Positions 13,913 to 21,318 of a stretch of 24,799 nt of DNA are shown piece by piece. The position numbers and the translations under genes were made by a program. Position 1 is the first letter of the stretch. Each line of letters starts with the position of its first letter. Origin of the DNA: JAVJUS01 sp040220455 (GTDB lineage: Bacteria > Pseudomonadota > Alphaproteobacteria > DSM-16000 > Inquilinaceae). The notes beneath the pieces were generated by a model. That model worked only from the letters and a program-made list of their open reading frames with translations. It did no database searches and was not told the origin of the DNA. The stretch spans positions 1 through 24,799 of the forward strand of contig JAVJUS010000096.1 in assembly GCA_040220455.1 (NCBI GenBank), written 5' to 3'.

Positions 13913-14901
13913 CCGGCTTTTGCCTGCTCGGAGCAGGCCGGATCGGTCGTGTCCATGCCGCCAATATCATCGCCCACCCGACCGCGAGTCTGAGATACGT
14001 GGTCGACGCCGATTTCGCCGCGGCCGAGGCGCTCGCCCGGCGCCACAGCGCCGTACCCCTGGACGATCCGGCGACAGCGCTGGCCGACGACGCGGTCCGC
14101 GCGGTCGTCATCGGCACGCCGACGGACACCCATCTCGACATGGTCGCGGCCGCGGCGGCGGCCGGCAAGGCGATCCTGTGCGAAAAGCCGATCGACCTCG
14201 ACATTGACAGGGTCGATCGGTGCCTCGACATCGTCGCTCGGCACGGGATTCCGTTCGCCGTCGGCTTCAACAGGCGCTTCGACCCCACCCTGGCCGCCCT
14301 GCGCCGCGCCGTGCGCGCGGGCGAGATCGGCGAGCCGGAGATGATGATCATCACCAGTCGCGATCCCGCACCACCCCCGGCACGCTATTTCGCCGCCTCG
14401 GGCGGGTATTTCTGCGACAGCACGATTCACGACCTGGACCTCGCTCGATGGGTCCTCGGCGAGGAACCGATCGAGGTCTTCGCCATGGCGAGCTGTCTGA
14501 TCGATCCGGCGATCGGGGCGACCGGCGATGTCGACACGGCGATGACGGTCCTGCGCACGGCCTCGGGCCGGCTGTGCCACATCAACAACAGCCGAAGAGC
14601 CGTTTACGGCTTCGACCAGCGGGTCGAAGTGTTCGGCGCCAAGGGCATGCTTCAGACGGAAAACCAGCGCGAGATCGGTCTGACCCGGGCCACGGCCACC
14701 GGCACCGACAGCCGGCCTCCGCTCAAGCACTTTTACCTGGAACGATACGCCGAATCCTTCGCTCGCGAGCTCGATGATTTCGTCGAGGCCATCGGGAACG
14801 GCCGGGCGCCCGCGGTCACGCCCGAGGATGGCCGCCGGGCGCTGACCCTGGCGCTAGCGTGCGAACGCTCCCGCCGCGAGGGCCGCGCCGTCGCGCCGTA
14901 A
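13909..14901 (+). CDS. Gfo/Idh/MocA-family oxidoreductase, inositol 2-dehydrogenase-like
   Basis: A 330-residue NAD(P)-dependent dehydrogenase. The Rossmann motif GAGRIGRVHA is at 8-17. The catalytic lysine motif CEKPIDLD gives K93, and GFNRRFDP lies near 119-126. The second half has GGYFCDSTIHDLDLARW, giving D170 and H174, which match the Lys-Asp-His catalytic set of IolG. This subgroup oxidises myo-inositol or related cyclitols and some sugars; the exact substrate cannot be told from sequence. The start overlaps the ATPase 2 stop by 4 nt. Its place directly after the transporter indicates it acts on the imported compound or the GMC product. Confidence 0.88.
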   Translation: MTGFCLLGAGRIGRVHAANIIAHPTASLRYVVDADFAAAEALARRHSAVPLDDPATALADDAVRAVVIGTPTDTHLDMVAAAAAAGKAILCEKPIDLDIDRVDRCLDIVARHGIPFAVGFNRRFDPTLAALRRAVRAGEIGEPEMMIITSRDPAPPPARYFAASGGYFCDSTIHDLDLARWVLGEEPIEVFAMASCLIDPAIGATGDVDTAMTVLRTASGRLCHINNSRRAVYGFDQRVEVFGAKGMLQTENQREIGLTRATATGTDSRPPLKHFYLERYAESFARELDDFVEAIGNGRAPAVTPEDGRRALTLALACERSRREGRAVAP

Positions 14902-14955
14902 GTCATCCGGCCGCCGAAGAGCGCACCGAATCAACTGCGATCAGCGAGGCACGCC

Positions 14956-16026
14956 ATGAAGACGATCAAGGGACCGGGCATCTTTCTCGCCCAGTTCGCC
15001 GACGACACCGCGCCCTTCGACACGCTCGACGGGCTCGCCGGCTGGGTCGCGAGGCTCGGCTTCGCGGGCGTGCAGATCCCGACCTGGGACGACCGGCTGA
15101 TCGACATCCAGCGGGCGGCGGAGAGCCAGGACTACTGCGACGAGATCAAGGGAATCCTGGCGGCCCAGGGGCTCGAGCTGACCGAGCTGTGCAGCCACCC
15201 GATCGGGCACATGGTGGCGGTGCATCCGGCCTATGACAGGGCGATGGACCATATCGCCCCGCCGGCGGTGCGCGGCGATCCGGCAGCGCGGCAGGCCTGG
15301 GCGGTGCGCCACATGGAACAGTGCGCCGAGGCCTCGCATCGGCTCGGCCTGACGGCGCACGTGACCTTTTCCGGCTCGCTGCTGTGGCCCTATCTCTACC
15401 CCGGCATGTGGCGGCCGGCAGGCATCATCGACGAAGGCTTCGCCGAGCTCACGCGGCGCTGGCGGCCCCTGCTCGACAGATTCGACGTGGCCGGAGTCGA
15501 TGTCTGCTACGAAGTCCATGCCGGCGAGGATATCCACGACGGCAGGACCTTCGAGCGCTTCCTTGACGGGGTGAACGAACACTCGCGTTGTCGGATCCTG
15601 TTCGACCCGAGCCATTTCGTCCTGCAGCAACTCGATTATCTCGAATACATCGATCTCTATCACGAGTTCATCCGCGTCTTTCACGTCAAGGACGCGGAGT
15701 TCGCGCCGACCGGCCGTCAAGGGACTTATGGCGGTTATGCGAACTGGGTCGACCGGGCCGCCCGATTCCGGTCGCTGGGCGACGGCGACGTCGACTTCGC
15801 CAAGATCTTCTCCAAGCTGACCGCCTACGGCTACGACGGCTGGGCGACCCTGGAGTGGGAGTGCTGTTTGAAGCATCCCGAACAGGGCGCGGCGGAGGGC
15901 GCGGCCTTCATCCGCAACCACGTCATCCGTGTCGCCGACCGGGTCTTCGCCTCGGACGCCACGCCGGAGCCCTATCCCGGCCAGAATCGCGCCGATCTGG
16001 GCCTGACGGCGCCGCGGCAGCGTTGA
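14956..16026 (+). CDS. Sugar isomerase/epimerase-like TIM-barrel protein (AP-endonuclease 2 superfamily)
   Basis: A 356-residue xylose-isomerase-like TIM barrel. Probable metal-binding positions fall in CYEVHAGEDIHDG (Glu), LFDPSHFVLQ (Asp, His), FHVKDAEF (His) and WATLEWECC (Glu), in the strand order seen in IolE/IolI and related epimerases. ELCSHPIGHMVAVHP near residue 76 supplies an early active-site segment. GAGG lies 6 nt before the ATG. It follows the dehydrogenase gene by 54 nt and is the last intact gene of the operon. It probably rearranges or dehydrates a keto intermediate made by the two oxidoreductases. A DNA-repair role is unlikely given the context. Confidence 0.85.
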   Translation: MKTIKGPGIFLAQFADDTAPFDTLDGLAGWVARLGFAGVQIPTWDDRLIDIQRAAESQDYCDEIKGILAAQGLELTELCSHPIGHMVAVHPAYDRAMDHIAPPAVRGDPAARQAWAVRHMEQCAEASHRLGLTAHVTFSGSLLWPYLYPGMWRPAGIIDEGFAELTRRWRPLLDRFDVAGVDVCYEVHAGEDIHDGRTFERFLDGVNEHSRCRILFDPSHFVLQQLDYLEYIDLYHEFIRVFHVKDAEFAPTGRQGTYGGYANWVDRAARFRSLGDGDVDFAKIFSKLTAYGYDGWATLEWECCLKHPEQGAAEGAAFIRNHVIRVADRVFASDATPEPYPGQNRADLGLTAPRQR

Positions 16027-16261
16027 GCGCCGCGCCCTTCCCCATATCCGCCTGCCGATCTCGCGCGGCGGCGAGCGCGCCGTCGAAGGCGGCGCCCAGG
16101 GCCGCGAAGTCGGCGGCGACCGTGAACATCCGATAGCCGACGGCCCGCGCGGCGGCGAAGACGCCGGGCACCGGCGGCAAACCGCAGCAAATCGGCCGGC
16201 CGGCGGCGGCCTTGGCGAGGATCGTCGCAATCGCCTCGGCGACCTCCGGATGATCGTGCCG
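15923..16261 (-). pseudogene. C-terminal fragment of an HpcH/HpaI-like aldolase, cut by IS
   Basis: On the minus strand, starting exactly at the IS6-like end (16262), the frame reads HDHPEVAEAIATILAKAAAG, then GYRMFTVAADFAALGAAFDG and ALAAAR. This resembles the C-terminus of HpcH/HpaI aldolases (HPEV..AI motif, then the last barrel strand G-[YF]-x-[MF]-x-x-V-x-x-D). The catalytic N-terminal part is gone. The frame runs on into the antisense of the TIM-barrel gene and stops at 15923, so the natural stop may be there or altered. It is convergent with that gene. A 2-keto acid aldolase would fit as the final step of the pathway. Assignment is by eye. Confidence 0.55.
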
Positions 16262-16510
16262 GGCTTTGTCACGGGAACCGTGGCCGCCGGGGTTGGGGCT
16301 CGGTAGGCTCGTTGAATGAAGCCGATCTCGTTTGCCCACCACCATTTCCCGCCGTAAGTCATCCAGCACGCCGTTCGGCTTCGCCTTCGGTTCACCCCGA
16401 GCTACCGAGACGTCGAGGAGCTGCTGGTCGAGCGCGGCCTGGAGGTCAGCTACGAGACGGTCCGGCGGTGGGTGCTGAAGTTTGGACCGGCGATCGCGCG
16501 ACGCTTCGCT
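16262..16510 (+). pseudogene. IS6-like left end and broken transposase N-terminus
   Basis: The terminal repeat GGCTTTGTCACGGGAACC is at 16262-16279 and the start ATG at 16316, the usual 54-bp spacing. The frame reads MKPISFAHHHFPP, then an in-frame TAA (16355-16357), then VIQHAVRLRLRFTPSYRDVEE and YETVRRWVLKFGPAIARR before homology fades near 16510. The nonsense codon and loss of the rest make it inactive. Its outer end cuts the aldolase gene. The right boundary is approximate. Confidence 0.8.
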
Positions 16511-16524
16511 CCGCGTCCCGCGCT

Positions 16525-16658
16525 CGCTCCCACACCACCAGCCGGGACGTGACCTGGATGACCGGCGGCGAGAACTGACGGCGGGCGTAAGAAATCGGTT
16601 TCATCCAATCACCCTACAGAGCGTCGATCCCGCTGGCCACGGTACCTGTGATAATCCC
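16525..16658 (-). pseudogene. IS6-like left end and short transposase fragment, inverted
   Basis: On the minus strand the start ATG is at 16604 and reads MKPISYARRQFSPPVIQ before homology is lost. A degraded terminal repeat (GGATTATCACAGGTACC) lies near 16641-16658, again 54 bp from the start. It faces the preceding relic head-on, with transposase fragments pointing at each other. The left limit is approximate. Confidence 0.7.
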
Positions 16659-16697
16659 CCCACCGTACCTCTCGGCCACGGTTCCCGTGACAATGCC
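16659..16697 (-). mobile_element. IS6-like left-end stub (39 bp), inverted
   Basis: Read on the minus strand it is GGCATTGTCACGGGAACC followed by GTGGCCGAGAGGTACGG, almost identical to the subtype at 2692-2758. It carries no coding sequence. The stop codon of the GntR gene lies 9 bp beyond its outer end. Confidence 0.72.
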
Positions 16698-16705
16698 ATC
16701 CCTCG

Positions 16706-17461
16706 TCATGACGATGGCTCGCCGGGCGCGACCTCGGTCGCGAACTCCGAAGGAATGCCCCTGCCGAGAACGAAGAATCCCGTCGACAGGATCGTTTGCC
16801 GGAACAGGGCTTCCGCGGCTCCGGGGTCGTCCGCCAGGACCGCATCCCCCAGCATTTGATGCGTCTTCAGGAACCGCTCGGCATGGAGGTCGTAAAGCGG
16901 GTTGACGTGCATGACGTAGACTCGCAGCAAGCGGCCTAGGGTTCTCCAGGATTGCATCAGGAACCGGTTGCCGCTGCCGAGAAGAACGGCCTCATGAAAC
17001 TGCCAGTCGAGCTCCCGCCAGTCGCGCGATCGCGACTCGCCTCCGGCCGACGCCATCGCCCGGAGAATGGCGCGAACCCGATCACGCTGTTCGGGGAGCG
17101 CGCGGGTCACGAACAGGCGGGCTGCCATCCCTTCGGTCATGGCGCGCACCACGATCATCTGCTCTATGTCCTCAGGACTGTGCGTCGCCACGAATGCTCC
17201 GCGATCCTGGAGGATCTCGACGAGGCCGTCGGCGGCCAGAATCTTGAACGCCTCTCGGAGCGGGCCCCGGCTGATACCGAGCTTCCTTGCCATCTCGGTC
17301 TCGACCAGGTGCTGACCCTGCTTCAGCGTCCCGTCTTCGATCGCTTCGATGAGCCGCTCCGCCGCGGATCTTGCCAGGGACGGCCGGCGATCCAGCCGGA
17401 ACGGCGATCGGCCGGCCTCGGGGCGAATCGGGGTCGAAAGGGTGTCAGGCGTGTTGGTCAC
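16706..17461 (-). CDS. GntR-family regulator, FCD (FadR-type) subfamily
   Basis: A 251-residue regulator. The winged helix (about 30-95) includes SAAERLIEAIEDGTLKQG, ETEMARKLGISRGPLREAF and ILAADGLVEILQDRGAFV. The FCD effector domain (about 100-225) has IVVRAMTEGMAARLF and the metal-ligand pattern DWQFHEAV (D152, H156) with H201 in KTHQML. The usual last histidine is absent; the local sequence is ALFRQTI. I chose GTG at 17461 because GGAG lies 5 nt upstream and it overlaps the amidase stop (GTGA); a second GTG immediately upstream is possible. It is the last gene of the block C operon and probably autoregulates it by binding upstream of dctP. Confidence 0.88.
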   Translation of the reverse strand: MTNTPDTLSTPIRPEAGRSPFRLDRRPSLARSAAERLIEAIEDGTLKQGQHLVETEMARKLGISRGPLREAFKILAADGLVEILQDRGAFVATHSPEDIEQMIVVRAMTEGMAARLFVTRALPEQRDRVRAILRAMASAGGESRSRDWRELDWQFHEAVLLGSGNRFLMQSWRTLGRLLRVYVMHVNPLYDLHAERFLKTHQMLGDAVLADDPGAAEALFRQTILSTGFFVLGRGIPSEFATEVAPGEPSS

Positions 17462-18792
17462 CACAGCTCCGGGCGAGCCTTGTGAAAATCCGTGACGTCC
17501 TGGAAGGCAGATCCCAGGGCGAACAGGGTTGCCTCCTCGAAGTGGCGACCGACCAATTGCATGCCGATCGGCAGGCCTGCTTCGGAAAAGCCGCAGGGTA
17601 TGGAAAGCGCGGGCACCTGTGCAAAGGACCAGGGGAAGGTGAGCCGTGTGAGGTGGCGGGTTGCCTCGATCATCTGCTGGGCATCGGACACCTCCGGGGC
17701 CCCGAATCCGACCGTCGGCGTGACAACGACGTCGACGTCCTCGAACAGCCCCTCGATCTGGCGCCGCCAGGCCGCCTGCGCCCGCAGACCGGCAGCATGG
17801 TCGATCCCGCTCGTTCGGTAGCCGATCATCATCCGCTCGTAGACATCTGGTCCGAACAGATCGGGCTGCGTTTCGAGACGGTGCCGATGATACGACGCTG
17901 CATCGCACAGCAGCACGAACGTCATCAACTCATGCACCTGATCGACGTTCGGCAGCTCGATCTCCTGAGGTGCGCCGCCGATTTCCTCAAGGACCGAGAT
18001 CGCCTGACGCACAGCCCGATCGACCTCCGGATCGACGTGCTCGAAGAAGAAGTTGCGAGGTACCGCGATCCGCAGCCCCTGGAAGCCCCTGGCACGCCGC
18101 GACCGCCAGCTCTCGATGGGCCGGTCGACACTGTGGTCGTCAGACGGATCGTAGCCCGCTATCGCCTCATAGACGTCGGCTGCATCGACGACGGTGTGGG
18201 CCAGTGGCCCGATCGTGTCGAACATCGGGCTGACAGGAACGCTGCCGGCATTCGAAATGCGGCCGACCGTGGGACGAAGGCCGACCAAACCGTTTAGGGC
18301 CGCTGGAATGCGGATCGAGCCTCCCGTATCGGTGCCCAGCGAGACGTCGCACATTCCCGCAGCGACGCTCGCTCCGGATCCGCCAGACGACCCCCCAGGG
18401 ATGGCGTCGAGATTCCAAGGGTTGCGGCACGACCCGTGATGCGGGTTCTGCGTGGTGCCGCCGAACGCGAACTCGTGCAGGTTCGCCTTGGCCACAATGA
18501 TGGCCTGAGCCTCGGTCAGCCGGCGCACCACCGTGGCATCCCGGTTGGCAACCCGGTCGGCGAAGAACTTCGATCCGGCAGTCGATCGAACACCGGCGAC
18601 ATCGATGTTGTCCTTGATCGACAAGCTGAGACCGCGCAGCGCCCCCGGAGGGGCGCCGCGATCGTCATTCGCCTCACGGCCGCGCGCGGCCGCCCATGCC
18701 TTGTCCGCCATCGGCGTGATGACGGCCCGCACTCGTGGGTTAAGCTCTTCGATGCGGGCAAGTTGACCCTCGATCTTTTCACAGATCGTCAT
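17458..18792 (-). CDS. Amidase-signature-family amidohydrolase
   Basis: A 444-residue enzyme hydrolysing a carboxamide or related C-N bond. The catalytic triad is clear: K60 in LSLSIKDNIDVAG, cis-Ser S135 in IPGGSSGGSGA and nucleophile S159 in GTDTGGSIRIPA. The spacings of 75 and 24 residues equal those in fatty acid amide hydrolase. The C-terminus carries IPCGFSEAGLPIGMQLVGRHFEEATLF, quoted here for its P-x-G and G-x-Q-L-V-G motifs. No partner gatB or gatC is nearby, so a role in Glu-tRNA amidation is unlikely. Start ATG at 18792 is 1 nt from the preceding stop. It probably releases an acid from an imported amide or acts on a pathway intermediate. The substrate is unknown. Confidence 0.9.
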   Translation of the reverse strand: MTICEKIEGQLARIEELNPRVRAVITPMADKAWAAARGREANDDRGAPPGALRGLSLSIKDNIDVAGVRSTAGSKFFADRVANRDATVVRRLTEAQAIIVAKANLHEFAFGGTTQNPHHGSCRNPWNLDAIPGGSSGGSGASVAAGMCDVSLGTDTGGSIRIPAALNGLVGLRPTVGRISNAGSVPVSPMFDTIGPLAHTVVDAADVYEAIAGYDPSDDHSVDRPIESWRSRRARGFQGLRIAVPRNFFFEHVDPEVDRAVRQAISVLEEIGGAPQEIELPNVDQVHELMTFVLLCDAASYHRHRLETQPDLFGPDVYERMMIGYRTSGIDHAAGLRAQAAWRRQIEGLFEDVDVVVTPTVGFGAPEVSDAQQMIEATRHLTRLTFPWSFAQVPALSIPCGFSEAGLPIGMQLVGRHFEEATLFALGSAFQDVTDFHKARPELW

Positions 18793-18793
18793 C

Positions 18794-19621
18794 TCACACT
18801 TTCCTTGCCATGGCCGAGTTGTGTGGCGCCGATCCTTCCGAATCGAGCAGCGCTACCAAGCGGCCGGCCAGCGTCAACTCACCGATTCGGTCGTAGAATC
18901 GTTCCACTCCGTCGAGAGCGGCCCGTCGATCGAAGGTGGCGGCGCCAGGAACCGCGACCGGGCGGCGCCGCGCCAGTTCATCCGCCCTCGAGCGCAGCCT
19001 GTCGTAGGCGCGACGGAACAAACGACCGCCAAGCAGCGGAGTCACTGCGCCTGCAACCTGTTCGATTCCTCCGGGAACGACGGCCAGGTGGCGCCACAGA
19101 CTTGGCGGGATCCCCGTGTCAGACGCCGGCCCGGCTGCGCCGAGGCGCTCGATGCAGGCTGCATCGCCGTCGCCAAGTTGCTCGGCCGATGGCAAGGGTG
19201 GGATTCGCGACCGGTCCTGAGGCGGCGCAGCAGGCCCACAGGGGACGGCGCCCTCCAAGACGTCGGCCGCTCCCGTCAAAGCAGCCTTGATCACGGCCAT
19301 CCGGAATAGATTGGCGGCGTTGTTGCGGTTATAGATTTCGACGATTATCCGACCTTCTCTGCCTAGGTCGAGCGGTGCCACTCCCGTTGCGCGCTCGACG
19401 ATCGACTGGGCCTCACCGTCCGCCGTCTCCGAGACGCTGCTGATGCTCTCCTCATCGCCGTTCAGGCGCGCCACCGACCAGCCCCATTCTGCGGCTCCAT
19501 CGATCGTGGCGAGATGCCGCCAGACGAAATTAACGAGCGACGAGCCGCTCTCGGCACGAATTCGATCGTAGAGAGCGGCGACCCGCCCCGTCGCTTGATC
19601 CTCCGGAATCTCGGCCAGCAT
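18794..19621 (-). CDS. DehI-like (haloacid dehalogenase type I family) protein, probably without the catalytic Asp
   Basis: A 275-residue helical protein with an internal duplication: NFVWRHLATIDGAAEWGW near residue 31 and PSLWRHLAVVPGGIEQVA near 172. The order of motifs (GRVAALYDRIR, the WRHLAT helix, IYNRNNAANLFRMAVIKAAL, then the second half) follows the pseudo-dimeric DehI fold as I recall it from Pseudomonas putida PP3. In my by-eye alignment the catalytic Asp189 of that enzyme, in a GPASDF motif, corresponds to Leu in PPSLWRHLA. Dehalogenase activity is therefore doubtful and the true function unknown. It is co-transcribed with the DUF4387 gene (1 nt gap) upstream and the amidase gene (1 nt gap) downstream. 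Confidence 0.6.
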   Translation of the reverse strand: MLAEIPEDQATGRVAALYDRIRAESGSSLVNFVWRHLATIDGAAEWGWSVARLNGDEESISSVSETADGEAQSIVERATGVAPLDLGREGRIIVEIYNRNNAANLFRMAVIKAALTGAADVLEGAVPCGPAAPPQDRSRIPPLPSAEQLGDGDAACIERLGAAGPASDTGIPPSLWRHLAVVPGGIEQVAGAVTPLLGGRLFRRAYDRLRSRADELARRRPVAVPGAATFDRRAALDGVERFYDRIGELTLAGRLVALLDSEGSAPHNSAMARKV

Positions 19622-19622
19622 G

Positions 19623-19931
19623 TCAGTCCAACTCTATCATCATCAGCGGAACATGTTGCTGTGCCCCATAGACATCGGTGTCGGCCGCCGAGCCCGATGG
19701 ATGGGGGCGGCGAATGGAGAACTTCACGGCATTCGCGAAAGGATAGTAGTCGAAGTCGATGATCTCATTCGGAGAAACGCCATAGGCCGCCGCGACCGAA
19801 TCGCGTGTCAGCCGTCCCGCCGTGCGGACCCGTTCGAGAGTCTCGATGCTGTCGAACAGGACATCGAAAGTTAGCAGGTAGGGTCCGGCGTTCTTGCTCC
19901 GAACGACCCGCGCCATATCAGACAGACGCAT
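19623..19931 (-). CDS. DUF4387-family protein
   Basis: A 102-residue protein starting MRLSDMARVVRSKNAGPYLL, with TFDVLFDSIETLERVR and VSPNEIIDFDYYPFANAVKF, a pattern typical of DUF4387. Such genes are found next to AtuA-like (DUF1446) genes, and in some organisms a similar small domain is fused to the AtuA C-terminus. The two probably form one enzyme; its reaction is not established. The start overlaps the AtuA-like gene's stop (TGATG), which supports stoichiometric co-production. Confidence 0.85.
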   Translation of the reverse strand: MRLSDMARVVRSKNAGPYLLTFDVLFDSIETLERVRTAGRLTRDSVAAAYGVSPNEIIDFDYYPFANAVKFSIRRPHPSGSAADTDVYGAQQHVPLMMIELD

Positions 19932-21298
19932 CAGCCCAGCTCCGTCATGTGATGAGGAAAGAGGGCTACCGGATCGTCGACGTCCATCAGGTGGTAGACG
20001 TTGAACTCGTAGACCTCGCCGCCCGCCATGTCCGCAGGGGAAAAGGGGAAGGCCAGATTTCCGGCCGTTGCTTTGCGGCCCTGGTAGCCCCAGTGGAGAA
20101 GCAGTGCACGCGCCATTGCGCAGACGGTTTCGGCGATTTCGGGTGTTTCGCCGACGATGTCGACGAGCATGCCGATCTCGTGCGGTGGGTCCTTGACCGG
20201 TTCCAGGGGCCCCATGACACCGTCGCGTCCGTACCGCCGGAAGCTGACCCGGAACTGTTCCGGGGCGATGTCGGCGCCGAGGTGGCTCTTCAGTCGGTCG
20301 AGGATGGCCGGCTCGATGGCGTCGATCTGCTCGATCATCCGCGGATCGCGGATCCCGCCGATGAAGAAATGCCGATAGCCGGCCAACCGGGCGCCCTCGA
20401 GCTTTACCGTATATTGTGATGCTGGCGTATAGGCGCTGTCGCGCACCTCGACGCGCGTGTCGTCGATCTGGGTGAACCGGGCGGCCCGCAGGTCGACGGT
20501 CCCACCAGGTCCTGGCAACAGCACTGGATTGGTCTTCTCATACAGCGTATGAGCGGCGATCGATTCAGTGGTACAGGCCTTGTTGGGATGCGGGCTCTCG
20601 ACGATGAAGCGGTCCGGGTAGAGCCGCCCCATCAAAAGGTCCGAACCCTCGACGGGCAGAGCGGCCTGTCCACCGCATTCGAGGATCTTTCCCAGGTGCA
20701 GCGCGAGGCCTCTAGGAAAGCCAGCCTTTACCGGCAGGGCGGCGACGTTCGAGACGTCCCAAGCCCGTCCGCTGACGACGATGTCGGGATTGTCATCCAA
20801 AGCTGCCATGATCGGCTCGAGGCCGATCTGGGCGACCACATGGGTCGACGCGTCGATGTCCTGGGGCGTCAAGTCGCGCTCGGTCTCGAAGACATGGATC
20901 CGCTTGTTGGTCAAGGCGCCATGGAGCGTCGCCTTGTCGAGCTCGGTCCGAATCACGGCGACTTTCTTCCTTAGGCCCTTGGCCTTTAGGACACTCGTCA
21001 GCGTATCGAGGAGGAAGTCGACCTGAACATCGGTGCCGGCACCTCCCGCGGAGCCGATGACGATCTTGGCGCCAGTCCGGTCCTGGGCGTCGATGATGAG
21101 GTCGAGATCGCGCGCCACCATGGATCGGCTGACGAAGGGCCGACCGCTGCCCAGGTAATACGGGCCCATATCCGTGCTGCCGGCATCCACCGCGATCAGT
21201 TGGGCCCCCCGAGCCACGGCTTCATCCAGAGATGCCTTGGGAAAGCCGTAACCGAGCATCCCGTGCGATACGATGACGAATTCCTGATCCAAGGTCAT
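19931..21298 (-). CDS. AtuA-like (DUF1446) protein
   Basis: A 455-residue soluble protein of the acyclic terpene utilisation AtuA-like family. Conserved segments are SHGMLGYGFPKASLDEA, DAGSTDMGPYYLGSG, IGSAGGAGTDVQ, VVSGRAWDVSNVAALP and a His/Lys-rich ESPHPNKACTTESIAAHTLYE, in family order. The founding gene belongs to citronellol/geraniol degradation, but most relatives sit in unrelated catabolic operons and the biochemical activity is not defined. I chose ATG at 21298; the ATG at 21340 would overlap dctM and add a non-family N-terminus. GAGG is close upstream. It is coupled to the DUF4387 gene and follows dctM by 20 nt, so it probably acts on the TRAP substrate. Confidence 0.85.
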   Translation of the reverse strand: MTLDQEFVIVSHGMLGYGFPKASLDEAVARGAQLIAVDAGSTDMGPYYLGSGRPFVSRSMVARDLDLIIDAQDRTGAKIVIGSAGGAGTDVQVDFLLDTLTSVLKAKGLRKKVAVIRTELDKATLHGALTNKRIHVFETERDLTPQDIDASTHVVAQIGLEPIMAALDDNPDIVVSGRAWDVSNVAALPVKAGFPRGLALHLGKILECGGQAALPVEGSDLLMGRLYPDRFIVESPHPNKACTTESIAAHTLYEKTNPVLLPGPGGTVDLRAARFTQIDDTRVEVRDSAYTPASQYTVKLEGARLAGYRHFFIGGIRDPRMIEQIDAIEPAILDRLKSHLGADIAPEQFRVSFRRYGRDGVMGPLEPVKDPPHEIGMLVDIVGETPEIAETVCAMARALLLHWGYQGRKATAGNLAFPFSPADMAGGEVYEFNVYHLMDVDDPVALFPHHMTELG

Positions 21299-21318
21299 GC
21301 CTCGGTCTTCTCCCTGGC

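Noticed and set aside
14956..16026. Endonuclease IV (DNA repair) identity for the TIM-barrel gene
   Set aside because: Context with a sugar transporter and dehydrogenases, and the sequence pattern, fit the isomerase/epimerase branch of the superfamily.
17458..19621. A haloacetamide degradation pathway (amidase then haloacid dehalogenase)
   Set aside because: The DehI-like protein seems to lack the catalytic Asp, and the AtuA/DUF4387 pair is not part of such a pathway, so the proposal is not supported.
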